From Bryoerythrophyllum caledonicum (Eukaryota; Streptophyta; Bryopsida; Pottiales; Pottiaceae), in NCBI GenBank assembly GCA_963971425.1, contig OZ020518.1, positions 31,564,770 to 31,628,769 of the forward strand: a DNA stretch of 64,000 nt. Direction: 5' to 3'. The position numbers were made by a program, and so were the translations under genes. Shown in pieces: positions 47,967 to 59,039 of this stretch (within the stretch, counting starts at the first letter, position 1; every line of letters begins with the position of its first letter). The notes beneath the pieces were generated by a model. It did no database searches and was not told where the DNA came from. It saw only the letters and a program-made list of their open reading frames with translations.

Positions 47967-50698
47967 AGACAACCCTGGTTCAGAAATTTCAGCCCGTCCA
48001 TGTAGAAGTAATAATGAACGACCTTTGTCCTTAGGCAGTGTTACACATGAAACGATGCCTTTAGAAGTGACATTGGAAGGCTGTAGTAGCCAAATTATCT
48101 TCAATGTCATTAGAACCCAATCAAACCTTGTTATTCTTGGTCTCTCTTCGTTAGAAAAATACAACCCATCTGTAGACTGGAAGTTGTAAAAGATGACTTT
48201 CTCCTTTCCTTTGGAACATCTAGACAATAACCCTCTTACCAAACTTGTTAGCAAACGTGTTAGAAAATCATGGATGGAGAAATCCCTCTTTAGTGGAGCA
48301 AGGGCATTGGTAAGATCGTCCAAGAAAGGCACTTCATTTGTCATCTATGTGGCTCCAACTAGCAAAGATGAGACCTCATCAGCCAATATTCCGGAGCACC
48401 ATAAGGATTTTGAAGATCTGTTTTTGAAGAAGAATGCCGACATACTCCCAGAGCACCGTCCATATGATTGTGCAATTGATTTGGAAGAAGGAGCGCAATT
48501 GCCCTTTGGCCCGATCTACAACCTATCGCAAACGGAGTTGGCAGAATTACAGAAGTATATTGACGAGAATCTGGCCAAGAACTTCATTCACCACTCCAAG
48601 TCACGAGCTGGAGCGCCTATTCTATTTGTGAAGAAGAAGGATGGCTCATTACAAATGTGCGTAGATTTTCAACAGGGTGACAAAGAAGAATCGCTATCCA
48701 TTGCCCTTGATTTGTGGACTTTTGGAACAACTCAGGAGTACAAAGGTCTGTACTAAGATTGACCTACGCAGAGCTTATAACCTTGTACAAATCAAGGAAA
48801 GAGACGAATGGAAGACAACTTTTTATACAAGATATGGTCATTTTGAGTACAATGTCATGCCTTATGGCCTTACAAATGCCCAAGCAGTTTTCCAGCACAT
48901 GATGAATGACATTTATTCGGGAGCACCTTGATGACTTTGTTGTCATTTATTTAGATGATATTCATATATTTTCCAAGAATGAAGAAGATCATCGAAAGCA
49001 TGTTTGCTTGGTCCTTGAAAAGTTACGCGAGCGAGGACTCTACGCCAAGCCAGAGAAGTAATTATTTCACCAAACCGAGATCGAAATTTTTGGGATTTAT
49101 CGCAACTACGGAAAGCTTGAAGATGGACCCGAAGAAAGCTGAAGCTATAGTGTCTTGGGAAGTTCCGAAGACGGTTCAAGATGTACGGTGTTTTCTTGGC
49201 TTTGCTAACTTCTATCGGATTTTCATCAAGAATTATTCATTAGTGGCTATTCCACTTACACGGTTGACATGCAAAGACAAGCTTGATTTGGGGTCGTCAG
49301 CAGAGAAGGCATTTCAAGATCTTAAGACGTCAGTTACAACTAAGCATATCTTGGTGCACCCGGATTTTACGAAGACATTCTATTTGGAGACTGATGCCTT
49401 GGATTTTGCTTTGGGAGTTGTACTTTCACATATAGGGGAAGACGAGAAGCTTCATCCAATTGCGTTTTACTCTCGCAAGTTTTCTGCTGCCAAGATTAAT
49501 TATGAGATCCATGATAAGGAACTTTTTGCTATCGTGGATTCTTTTGAAGAGTGGCGTCATTTCCTTAAAAGAGCTATCCATTCAGTGACTGTATATACAA
49601 ATCACAAGAATTTGGAGTATTTCAAGTCATCTCGTGTTTTGAATTGGTGCCAAGCTTGATGGAATATGTAACTATCCCAGTTTGATTTTGTTATCACTTA
49701 TTGACCGGGAAAGCAACAAGGACTATCTGATGCTCTATCAATGAGATCGTATCTTGTGCCCAAGGCTGGAGAAGCAGCATTTGATAAATAGTGTAGAATT
49801 TTGTTGAAGCCAGAGCTATTTCACCTTTGCGCCACTATTATGCTAGCACCAATTGATGTTGACTTCATCAATCAGGTGCATGTTGCAACCAATGGAGATC
49901 TTGTGGCCCTTGATATCAAGCTTGGCCTCGGTAAAGACAACAAATTTAAGGTAGAGGGAGATTTGTTTTACTTTGAAGATCGTTTATTCATCCCAGAAGG
50001 TCCGACACGCTTCGAGTTCTTTAATCCCGCCATAACTTCCCAGCTGCGAGTCATTCTAGATACAACAAGACTTTGAAAGTTCTTTCTAGAGATTTTTGGT
50101 GGCCTAAAATGTAGAAGGATGTGAAGAATTTTGTTACTTATTGTGACATTTGTCCAAGGTCCAAGAATCCTCGGCATCGCCCTGATGGTTTCTTACATCC
50201 ATTGCCTATTCCACGTTGGCCATGGTCTTTGGTCTCTATGGACTTCATTACAGATTTGTTGTCATCAAAATAATTTGCCACATTTTTATTGTGGTGGATC
50301 GGTTTATAAAGATGGCACACTTTGTTCCTTGCAAGAAGTCTTCGTCAAGTAAAGACACGGCAAGACTATTTCTTGATAATGTGTATCGATATTGTATCTG
50401 ATCGAAGATCTCAATTAGTAACGAAGCTTTGGAAATTTGTTTTTGAGATATTGAGAGTAGATATCAACATCTCTTCAACTTTCCATCCTCAAACTAACGA
50501 TCAAACAGAACGGGTTAATCAAGTTCTTGAGCACTATTTACGATATAGTATCAACTATCAGCAAAACAACTAGACGACATACTTGTCGCTAGCGGAGTTT
50601 CCTTACAACAATACTCTTCATCCTCCAACTCCGCAAACGCCATTTTATTCCAAATATTGTTATCAATTATTGATATCAATTATTATTAATATATATGA

Positions 50699-51137
50699 TG
50701 AAAATGTCAAAAACTACTTTCTACTTTGAAAATTTGTGGTAATTTGTGTTAAAATAATATTTACATACATGGATAACTCCTATTAGACATTATGTGGTAA
50801 TGGACAATTGACAACTTGTAGCCATATATCTTGAATGGTAGTCAACACATAGTTGAATAGTCTACCAAGTCGTCACAACTGTCGTAGTCTACCAAGCCGT
50901 TATGTGGACTAATAAGTCAAATACCCACATGTCAATAGTGGGACTTATTGTTAGTGTGTTTGCATTAGAAAGTCCATGTTGCTAGACCATGGACTTTTGC
51001 TATATAAGAATTGAAGGGAGAGGATCATTCAAAGCGGTTAGTTTTCTTGAATCCTCCATGGTTGGGTGGTGAGCTCATTTGTATTCACATCATTATACTT
51101 CTATTCCAGCAATACACTTCCCTCGTATTTTATCACA
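50699..51137 (+). repeat. 5' LTR of the Copia-type element
   Basis: It begins TGAAAATGTC and ends TATCACA. A TATATAA string near 51,000 could be its promoter. The matching LTR in minus orientation is at about 14,081-14,519. Confidence 0.75.
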
Positions 51138-51153
51138 TGGTATGAAAGCTTGG
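51138..51153 (+). other. Primer-binding site of the Copia-type element
   Basis: TGGTATGAAAGCTTGG starts directly after the LTR and resembles the plant initiator-tRNA-Met site (TGGTATCAGAGC) used by many Copia elements. Confidence 0.65.
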
Positions 51154-52916
51154 TGCTCTTGAATTGCCATTTGCAGATTGGGTGTATGTGTGAGGTTGTT
51201 TAGAAGAACATGGTCTTTCAATCACCTTTGAGGAAGTTTAATTATTCTTTTGGTAGCTTTTGTTAGAAGCAATATAAGAAATCAAGAGGGCATTGGAGCT
51301 CCAAGAAACCTTGCCCACAATCCTTGTTGTGCTCACAGCCTGCTCACAACTTGTGCTTTGCTCACGATCAGTACATAGTCTCAACAGTGCTATAGATTGC
51401 CGAGAAAGGGCTGTTGGGAATAGATTGTCGGGAATGGGCTGAAGGGAATAGGTTGCCAGAAACTCTATGTGGAAACTTCAGCGCAACCCAAGGAAGAAAA
51501 AAAGTCGAGGATGCAAGAGATTTTGGAAAGTTAAGTTTTTGCCTTGGATTGATATCCTTTTGTCAAATTGCAAAATAATTATCAAATTTGTGAGTTCCTC
51601 TACAATTTTGTATTTAAGTTCATATGTATCTACTGTAAAAGTAAAGCATAGATAGTGGTTTAAACATCATAGTAAATTTTCTACAAATGATACTATATAT
51701 TTTTGGAAAGTCCACAACATATCCTAAAGCTAAACCATATTTTTTAAGATTGTAGAAAAAATCATGATAGATTCTATTTAACTTCATAACAACCTCCTAA
51801 AAAATGGCATTTTTAGACAACTTCATATACATTTTTTTAATCTCATACTTGCAAAAGCAATAAATATAGTCCATTTTTCCAAGTAATCTCACCACTTGAC
51901 TTGGCTACAATATTGTACAATTTGACTCATTGTTCAAAGTTCCTACTCCTTGGGTTCCTAATTCTTGGGAGCTCGCATCAAATCAAAAACTCAATGAAAA
52001 TCTGCTTACCTCCATAAACACCTCTAGGCTCTAAAGGATTTAACAAATACCTGGGTTGGCAAATCATACATGGTTCTTCTAAGATGGAAAACATATCCAA
52101 GCTCCAACAAGAAAATAGTATGTGAGTGTAAATTTCAATTTTCATAATGTTGTGCAAGTATGTGGGGGAAAATAATAAATCGTAATTGAGTCACATCTCC
52201 TAAATTCTTTACACCTTATACACCTAATTATGTAAGGCATGGACGCTCTCAACCTGTCACATCAATGGGTGCTTCAAGAAGCACTAAAGGATGAGCCAAG
52301 CATGTATGCCAAGAGCAGCATTTTGCCTTTCATCACTGCCATGAGGACCACGCGGTGAGAGTTACATCATATGCTGCCATAAAAATTCCAAAAATACTCT
52401 TGAAGTACTAACTACTGTATACCTAACTAACTATAATTTCTTGTTGCTCAATGCTCTTCCACTCCTAACAAGCAAGGCTCCGGCACAATTATTGTTTGAT
52501 TTCACTCCAAACAACTCATGTCATTGCAGCTCAGGGACTGAGTGGAGCACACGGTGTAGTTGTTAGAGAGGAGGATGTCCTTGAATCCTCAACTGAAACC
52601 CATGTAGCAGCAAAAGATGCCGTTGGCTAAATTATGCCACCGTGCATGCGTGCAGGGTTGTGGACAGGAAACGTTGGCAAAATAATAAATTGAGTTAATA
52701 GAAATGAGTTCTATCTCGAAGGTGTATAAAGCTGGCTACTTCTTTGGACAAGTCGGAGTCGTCCACTTTCTCTGCCCTCAAAGTAATATTTTGCACGTAA
52801 CCTGCAAAACCATCACCGTCCATTCTCCTGCTGTTCCATACCCTTTCTCCCAAGAAAAGAGGATTAAAGAATCAATTTCGTGCCATTTCCTCGCACTCGT
52901 TTGCTTCAGACAAATG

Positions 52917-53190
52917 ACATCTGAGGACAAAGAAAGCTCTATGCCTCCAGAATCATGTGTTACCAGTCCACCAAGACAAAAGAAGAAATTTTCCGCCAGA
53001 TTTGACGTAGTGCAGGAGAAGGGTTTAGAGCTCTAGCAGGCTGGTGAAAACACCAACTTGTTCAACTAGCGTGGTATCCACCACCACATATGCTACCTAG
53101 AAGGCAAATTGCAAGTGACAGAAGCACGAATAAGAGAAATGGAAGCAGAGAGAAAGGTGAAGGTTAGGTACCTATGCATGTACATGCAAT
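52917..53190 (+). pseudogene. Broken coding fragment with coiled coil, unrecognised
   Basis: The stretch starting at ATG 52,917 reads MTSEDKESSMPPESCVTSPP, then a Lys-rich RQKKKFSARF segment. Further on, in the same frame, comes a helix-like LEGKLQVTEARIREMEAERK. The frame is interrupted between them. It may be a remnant of a host or transposon protein of the Myb/SANT-with-coiled-coil type, but the family is not recognised. It partly overlaps the DnaJ-type gene on the other strand. Confidence 0.35.
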
Positions 53191-53665
53191 GCACTTGCTA
53201 ATCACTTCCTTGCCTCGTTTCCGGTAGAAGCTGACCTCCCCTGTCCCTTGACATCTTGAGCACTTGGCCGTCCACTTGTACACGGGGTCCTTGCAGTACT
53301 GAAATTGCAACGCACGCAAGAATTCAGGCGAACTGGAGCAGTTCAAGACCTAATTTATTTCTAAACTGTGAAAATTCTCTTCAATGTTCAGCAGTGGGAG
53401 GAGGCTACGCAAAATCCTGGAAGCATGTGCACTCGTGCTAACTTTTTAGCACGGCGAGACTGACCTCTTCATCGGGATCGCAAGTAGACATGGCGTATGT
53501 CTCTTTCTTTGTCGCAGGCGTCATCCTTGAATAAGCCAGGGGCAGCGACAATGGCGAGTCTCCGCTCAGCGCACTCTTGTTGTGCTTGGACCACTTCTCC
53601 TTCGCACCGGCTTTTGCCTCGCCTCTCGTCTCCGTCTCGCCTTGACTCCGTCCGTGCCCATCCAA
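53172..53665 (-). CDS. DnaJ-type cysteine-rich zinc-finger protein (plastid BSD2/SSUH2-like group), 3' end uncertain
   Basis: Exon 1 runs 53,665-53,465 (67 codons, ends CCCGATGAAGAG|GTCAGT). Exon 2 runs 53,298-53,172 after TTTCAG, joined in phase 0, and ends at a donor ATAG|GTACCT. Exon 2 reads [20 protein letters not shown], then [18 protein letters not shown], the paired CxxCxGxG zinc-binding motif of DnaJ cysteine-rich domains without a J domain. The second motif has Cys where the usual first Gly is. Plant proteins with this context are mostly plastid assembly factors, so chloroplast action is inferred. The N-terminus is polar and Lys/Glu-rich, and no clear transit peptide is seen. A short last exon at 53,096-53,062 (to TGA) is possible but conflicts with coding-like sequence on the other strand. 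The Harbinger transposon begins 100 bp upstream of the ATG. Confidence 0.6.
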
Positions 53666-53762
53666 GGCAACTGAAACTCTCCCTAGTCCGGCTGCTCATT
53701 CCGGAGCGCGGGATCCAAAGCGGCGACTAATCGGCACGGGCCCTTCTGCTTTCTCCATCCGC

Positions 53763-53782
53763 TGAAGGGTCATTTACACGTG
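53763..53782 (+). repeat. Target duplication and left terminal inverted repeat of Harbinger
   Basis: TGA (53,763-53,765) followed by the 17-bp repeat. A related motif CATTTACACTTGAGG recurs about 95 bp further in, near 53,857. Confidence 0.85.
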
Positions 53783-54417
53783 GAGCGGCCGAACCCACTT
53801 CTGCACCCATGTTTCTGCCCCCGCTCTCTCCACCCTTGTATTAAGCACCATTTTTCATTTACACTTGAGGTAGCCGCACTAGGGGCGGAAGGGTGAGTTT
53901 TTCAACAAGGAATACAGGATTAAATTGAAAGAATGATATGAAAATTAAGATTTGGTTTGTGGTCAACCTCTAAATGAAAGTAGAAATATTGGAAACAACA
54001 TAAGTGTGTTGTAATATGTGAATTTGGGGTCTTAAATAAAAACCTTTATAGCGAATGTATTTTATAAAAATATGTTATCAACACACACATGTTTTTTAGA
54101 ATTGAGAGAAAATTGTGTTTTTAATTGGAGATAATTAAGATTGGATGAAATTAATTCATGCACTACATAATAAAGGAAATGATTCTTAAAAAACATGCAA
54201 TTATTTCACGAAAATTGTGAAATGAAGACTACCATGGCATCGTTGATGCATTTTTCTTCAAATTTTTTTTTAAAACGGAATTTTGTTGAAAATCATTCTT
54301 TTATATTCAAGTAATATGAAATGAAACACTAATTTCTTATTTCAAATATAAAATATAGATGATTTTTTATTAAAAATATAAAATGGGCCAACATCTTTAT
54401 AGCCTTTTGATTAAATC

Positions 54418-54996
54418 TCATAATACAATCTTAGGAAATGGTATCATCTTCCTTTTCAAAATACAACTATACAAATGCGCACGCATTTGTGTCAACTTAT
54501 AACTTGCATTCTCAAAATCATTAAAGTATGCTATATCCACTGCTAAGGCAATGACATACAATCCACAAGATGACAAATCAGCTTGTTGTTGTACATGAAT
54601 GTACTTATATTCTATATTTTCAGGAATACCAAATCTACTCAAAATTTTAAAATCAATATCATGTCTACCCAAAGTGTCATATACATGACATTGATGAAAG
54701 AGATCGCTAGTGGGATTAAAGTATATTAACATCCAATGTATACCTTCTTTGTGATGAAAAAATTGGAGACAAGGTTTTAGCAATGGTGGTCTTGGCTTCT
54801 TCAAGTTGCCGTCAAAGCAAGTTTCATGAGGATGAAATCCTCTATGTACTAAAATATCATCATATAATATTTTAAACGCAACATCCATTATTGAAGTACT
54901 TAGCCATCCATCTTTTGACATCAAGATTTCTTGGTCTTCACTTGTCAAAATGGCTCCATCCACCAAATTCCTGTTAATCATGTTTAGTAAGACCAT
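54418..54996 (-). CDS. Ulp1/C48-like cysteine protease encoded by the Harbinger element
   Basis: The frame of 192 residues carries the C48 catalytic pattern in order: His87 in IHWMLIYF, Asp107 in HVYDTLG, Gln138 and Cys144 in QQQADLSSCGLYV, with Gln six residues before Cys as in Ulp1-type SUMO/deubiquitin-like proteases. The segment before His (DGWLSTSIMDVAFKILYDD) matches the start of such domains. The upstream ATG is uncertain: an acceptor-like TTACTAAACATGATTAACAG lies just inside the frame, so it may be a 3' exon of the preceding Myb/acidic gene, though the nearest donor (55,083) does not give a matching phase. The frame is intact to its stop. Proteases of this family occur in some MULE and Ginger transposons; for Harbinger it is unusual to my knowledge. 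Confidence 0.75.
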   Translation of the reverse strand: MVLLNMINRNLVDGAILTSEDQEILMSKDGWLSTSIMDVAFKILYDDILVHRGFHPHETCFDGNLKKPRPPLLKPCLQFFHHKEGIHWMLIYFNPTSDLFHQCHVYDTLGRHDIDFKILSRFGIPENIEYKYIHVQQQADLSSCGLYVIALAVDIAYFNDFENASYKLTQMRAHLYSCILKRKMIPFPKIVL

Positions 54997-55052
54997 ACGT
55001 CAGTACATTATGTTTAATATTTGAAAGATATACAAAACAATATGTATATATA

Positions 55053-56027
55053 TTATGGAAAAGTAGATTTATCACATGTTTTACCTTTCTCTTTTTTAAT
55101 GTCTGTATGTTTTTCTTCAATGTTTTTTTCTTTTTTAAGGTTGTCTCCAATAATTTGCACTTCTTCATCTATTAAAATTGTCTCTTCTTTATTTGTTGGA
55201 ATTCCACTTAATGCATAAATTAAACTTTGCATTCGTTTATCTTCCCGATCTTCTCTGATAGCCGCAACTTCCTTGTATGCAGCTACAAAAGAGTTTAAAT
55301 AATCATCTGACATCTCTGGATTTGTTTTCCTTCTTTTCCCTCTCCTTTTTTTTTGAGACAATTTTTGTCCAATAATTCCACGTGTTTCCTTTTGCAACAA
55401 CGAAGAACTCTCAGATTTTTCATTTACACCTTCTTTATCTCCAACTTCTCTATCGTCAACATTAATTTCCTCAATTTTTTCTTCTTCTTCTTCTCCTTGT
55501 TGTTGTTGTTGTTCTTCTTCATCTTTTCCTTCTATTTCAATTTCTTTACTTTCTTTTTCCATTTCTTCATTTGAATCCATTATTTTTTAAAATCTCATTG
55601 GTGAAGATTGTCCAGTGTCTTTGCCTCCAGGTATTCCAATAATTTTAGGATTAGATCTAATAATATCATCCATCCTTGAAAACAAATCCCAAGACGATTT
55701 CACACCCCCTGTTTGATTCTCCCCACTTCGCTCAGTTATATATCTGCGTGACAATGATTTCCATTTTGATTTGCATTGCTCCGCTGTTTTCAACTGACGA
55801 TCAATGATATTTTTACCTTCATTTACAACTATAGAACATTCCTGCCAATGGCGTTTTTTAAAATTTCCCATGTTAAGGTTTAAAAATTTATCATTATAAT
55901 ATGTCAAAAGAAGATTGATTTCTTGAAGGGTCCATATAGCTATGTCAGTTTTTCCTACTTTTTTACGACCCTCTGTAGGGCCTTTTTTGATGCCTTCTTT
56001 AATACTAACATCTTTTGAAGAAGCCAT
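55053..56027 (-). CDS. Harbinger Myb/SANT-like DNA-binding protein with acidic tail, split by one in-frame stop
   Basis: Residues about 27-125 of the first frame (56,027-55,587) form a trihelix-like Myb/SANT domain with tryptophans at 32, 61, 89 and 113 (IWTLQEINLLL, RHWQECS, KSKWKSLSRRY, SSWDLFSRMD). PIF/Harbinger elements normally pair such a protein with the transposase to bring it to the nucleus and to the element ends. One TAA follows residue 146, and six bases later an ATG reopens the same frame (55,580-55,053): a Glu/Gln-rich acidic stretch (EEEQQQQQGEEEEEK), a basic KKRRGKRRK patch and a helical tail. I read the TAA as a disabling change. Re-initiation at the nearby ATG is the alternative. 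Confidence 0.7.
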
Positions 56028-56426
56028 GAATTATAATGATATATTAAATAGGTGGATAAATAGGTAATCAATTATATTGGAATAATACCAAGAATATAAT
56101 CTCATGTATGTTTTTTATATAAATAATAAATAAATAAAATACTTACATGGTTTATATACTTTCAAATTTTTGAAATGAAAGTAAAATGAAATCTAAAATT
56201 ATAATATCTTTTACCAAAAAGTAAAATGAAATTTAAAATTAAAATTAAAATATTTTTTGCATAAAAGTAAAATGAAATGTGAAATTAAAATATCGTTTAC
56301 ATAAAAGTTACGGAGGTGCCCATAATCTAAAATCACAATACAAATGTATATTTAATATCTCTTAGTAAACTAAGAGAAAATCTCTAGAGCCATGAGCTCG
56401 ATTACAATGTTATAGTGGTGACAATT

Positions 56427-57761
56427 TCATTTTTTTTTTGCTATATTTTTCTTTGCCAATTGTCTTTTCAACTTCAAGCTTTCACTTTTGTATTTGTGTA
56501 TAAGCCAATTCTCAAATAAGACTTCCCTATTTTGCTTAGCGATATTTTCTGATATTTTTTCAACCTCTAGAATGAATTTTGAGGGTATGGCTTTAGTAGA
56601 ATTAAGTTCGTTATCAAAGTCATCGCTACCAACATCTCCTTCTTCAATTAAGAAGTTATGGAGTATACAACAAGTTGTGACTATTGTTGGAGCATATTCT
56701 AATTTAACATTCATATTTTTTAATATTTGAAACTTCATTTAAAGAATTCCAAACGCATTTTCAATTTTAACTCTACCAGCTCTCCACTTCCTATCAAATA
56801 AATCTTTTTTTGGATCTCCACTTTTAGTAGTATTATAACATTTCATTAATCCGTTCCGTAGAGGATATGCAGAGTCTCCAAGCAAATATGGTTGGATGTT
56901 TTTCCCATTTACTTTGTAAACTTGATTATGTGGAAGCTGGTCTGATTGAAGCATTTTCCACAATAAAGACGATCGAAGGTGGACAGCATCATGGCAACCT
57001 CCAGGTGCTTGTACACAAACATTTAAAAATCGCCGCCTATAATCACAAACACCTTGTAATAATATCGAGTGAAATTTCAAACGATTAAAATAGTCGGCAG
57101 GAATTTGTTGTGTAGTTGGTTTTCTAGCCAAGCGTATATGACTTCCGTCAATTGCTCCCCACATATACGGTATTCCAGTTAAATTTTCAAAACCCATCAT
57201 AATGTCTTGTAATTCATCACCTTCTGGAATACGGATGTAACGATTATGAAATTGGTTCACTAAAACTTGACAAATTTTATGGGTGAACTTGGATGTGGTT
57301 GCAGCCGATACACCCAAGTAATGACCACCAATGTATACAGAGCCACCATATGCCAATCTATGCAAAACAATAGCTAGAACTTTATCATTGGGAATTGGGT
57401 CCCTCATATCTGTCTTTTGTTTGGTGATGAATGGAGACAACATTTCGACAAGTTTATAAAATTGCCTATGAGTCATTCTAAACTCTTTTGTCCAACGGCT
57501 ATCTAAAAGATCCCCTCTACGCATCCACTCTTTTGTGCAAATTTCTTCCCATAATACTTTTTGCCAATAGTCCAACCACATAGTTCTATTTGGAAGATAA
57601 TATCGTGGTTTTGGAATAGATGAGAATGGAGATAAAAATAAGAGAAATATGAGCACATAAAATCCATCATTGTCATCTGAGACTCTTTTTTGTCTTCCTC
57701 TCAAATATATGTTAATCAATTGTTTGCAATGTTTAAATCTAGGTGTACTAATTCTTGCCAT
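56427..57761 (-). CDS. Harbinger DDE transposase (DDE_Tnp_4 family), split by one in-frame stop
   Basis: The start at 57,761 (MARISTPRF) was chosen over an upstream ATG at 57,842 because the first 27 residues are a hydrophobic run typical of translated AT-rich leader, with an AG acceptor-like site just before. The three catalytic acids are present: Asp205 in WGAIDGSHI, Asp296 in LLGDSAYPL and Glu334 in KIENAFGIL. The N-terminal helix-turn-helix region (RMTHRQFYKLVEML) and the ATTSKFTHKICQVL segment match HARBI1-like transposases. A TAA after FGIL is followed at once by ATG in the same frame and the normal C-terminus (APTIVTTCCILHNFLIEEGD), so a single nonsense change splits an otherwise complete 444-residue protein. 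Confidence 0.85.
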
Positions 57762-57842
57762 TGCCACCAATGTTTTAGATTCTAAGAAAATAAAATAAAA
57801 TCCAATATATTTAGTGAATATAACAAATATAACATTGCACAT

Positions 57843-59039
57843 TTATAATATTTATATTGGTCATAGAAGTAAAAGAGTCGATTTTATACTTAATTTCCAT
57901 TCACTTTATAAAATTAGAATTTAAAATTGATTACTTTTAATTTAGACCATTTAATCTTAAAGTAAAAAACTTTTACTTTGTATTTTTAATTTAATAAAAT
58001 TGTTAAAATATGAACTTGATAAGACTTATCATGTTGTAATTGTGTCCTTTTTACTTTAAGGCAACTTTCAAATTTTCCAGTCGTATTTTTTTAAACTTGC
58101 AACTCATAGAGTCAAAATTATAATTGAATTTAAAAAATTTTGAAATGGAGTTTAACCCCCAAAGGACCACGACCACTTTCGCTCTAAAACGAGTCCAAAA
58201 CTACAACTGCCAAAAAGAGACATGAAAATCACATTTTAAAGTGAATTTTGGATTTTCAACCATAAGATCGTAAAATAGACTTCTATATAAACATGCCATA
58301 AAATTTTGGTTGCATTCCACCGCACAGATTGATAGATTTTAGTGTATAGAGTCAAAACAATTTCACGTTTTATTTTTTTGTGAACTACGTATGTATTCAA
58401 ATGATAATCCAAACGGTCAATAAGAAGGTTTTCACCACATATTGTTGTTGAAAAAATAAAAAGTTAAAAGTATGAAGATCTCTAGGTTTTATGTAGAAAA
58501 AATGATTTTTTTCCCCCCGTTGCTCGAAAATGTGTGAAAATGTTTGACTTGGAATAAAATGCCTTTCTACACTAAAGACAATTTTTTTTGGTAAATTTCC
58601 AAAAACAAGAATATTCTTTATATGTGTGAAAAATCTCAATGTCAATAGAAACTTTTGTCAAAAATATTGGAGGTGCCCGGAGTCCCCACTTTTGGCTATA
58701 AGTGGTACTAACTTTCAAACAACAAATCCAAAAGTTAAAATTAAAATATATCCACGAAGCTCTTATCAAAGGATATCTTGTATAAAATTTTCAATTAAAA
58801 AGAATTTTTTTTCGAATCGTAGGTACATGCCCAAAATCCAATTTGACCCCGGGGGGACGTTGGGTCCCTTAGGGGTTAAAGTAATCTTGCTATTGAAAGT
58901 AGTAAATAAGAGTCCCCTCAACCTTACCGCACCCACTTCGTTGCACCCGCACCCACTCTTGCACCCGCTTGCCGCCCCCTCCTACAAACTTGGAGACTAA
59001 AAAAAGTAAACCCTCTTGCACCCGCACCCTCTTCTGCCT
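57843..59039. other. Non-coding right arm of Harbinger
   Basis: No gene. It probably holds the transposase promoter and subterminal protein-binding motifs (GCACCC repeats at 58,930-59,030). The piece 58,700-58,880 has a diverged match at 22,690-22,860. Confidence 0.5.

Larger units (their letters stand above)
45915..50698 (+). mobile_element. Gypsy (Ty3) LTR retrotransposon, 5' LTR to integrase, 3' end missing
   Basis: Parts in order: a probable 5' LTR (45,915-46,230), gag from about 46,502 with a CCHC zinc knuckle (CLYCGEGGHRVPNC, near 47,375-47,420), an aspartic protease remnant near 47,613-47,690, a GTCCGTCC-rich low-complexity insert (47,702-47,966), reverse transcriptase (48,400-49,020; YLDD motif near 48,950), RNase H (49,360-49,660) and integrase (about 49,800-50,690). 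It carries several breaks. It abuts the end of a reverse Copia element on the left, consistent with insertion into it, and is cut on the right by another LTR element, so the 3' LTR is lost. Confidence 0.85.
50699..52757 (+). mobile_element. Copia-type LTR element, 5' LTR plus non-coding internal part
   Basis: A 439-bp LTR (50,699-51,137) with TG...CA ends is followed at once by a primer-binding site. The next 1.6 kb has no recognisable gag or pol, and no second LTR is present. It is nearly identical to inverted copies at 12,464-14,519 and 37,740-39,795, and the similarity stops sharply at 52,757. It sits inside the Gypsy integrase region, so it inserted later than the Gypsy element. It is either truncated or a non-autonomous form. 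Confidence 0.75.

Noticed and set aside
53062-53096. Third exon of the DnaJ-type gene
   Set aside because: The acceptor and phase work, but the short product does not look like the family C-terminus and the other strand has coiled-coil-like coding, so I left it as a possibility only.
55353-55574. Phe-rich plus-strand frame inside Harbinger
   Set aside because: It is the shadow of the acidic Glu/Lys tract of the minus-strand Myb protein.
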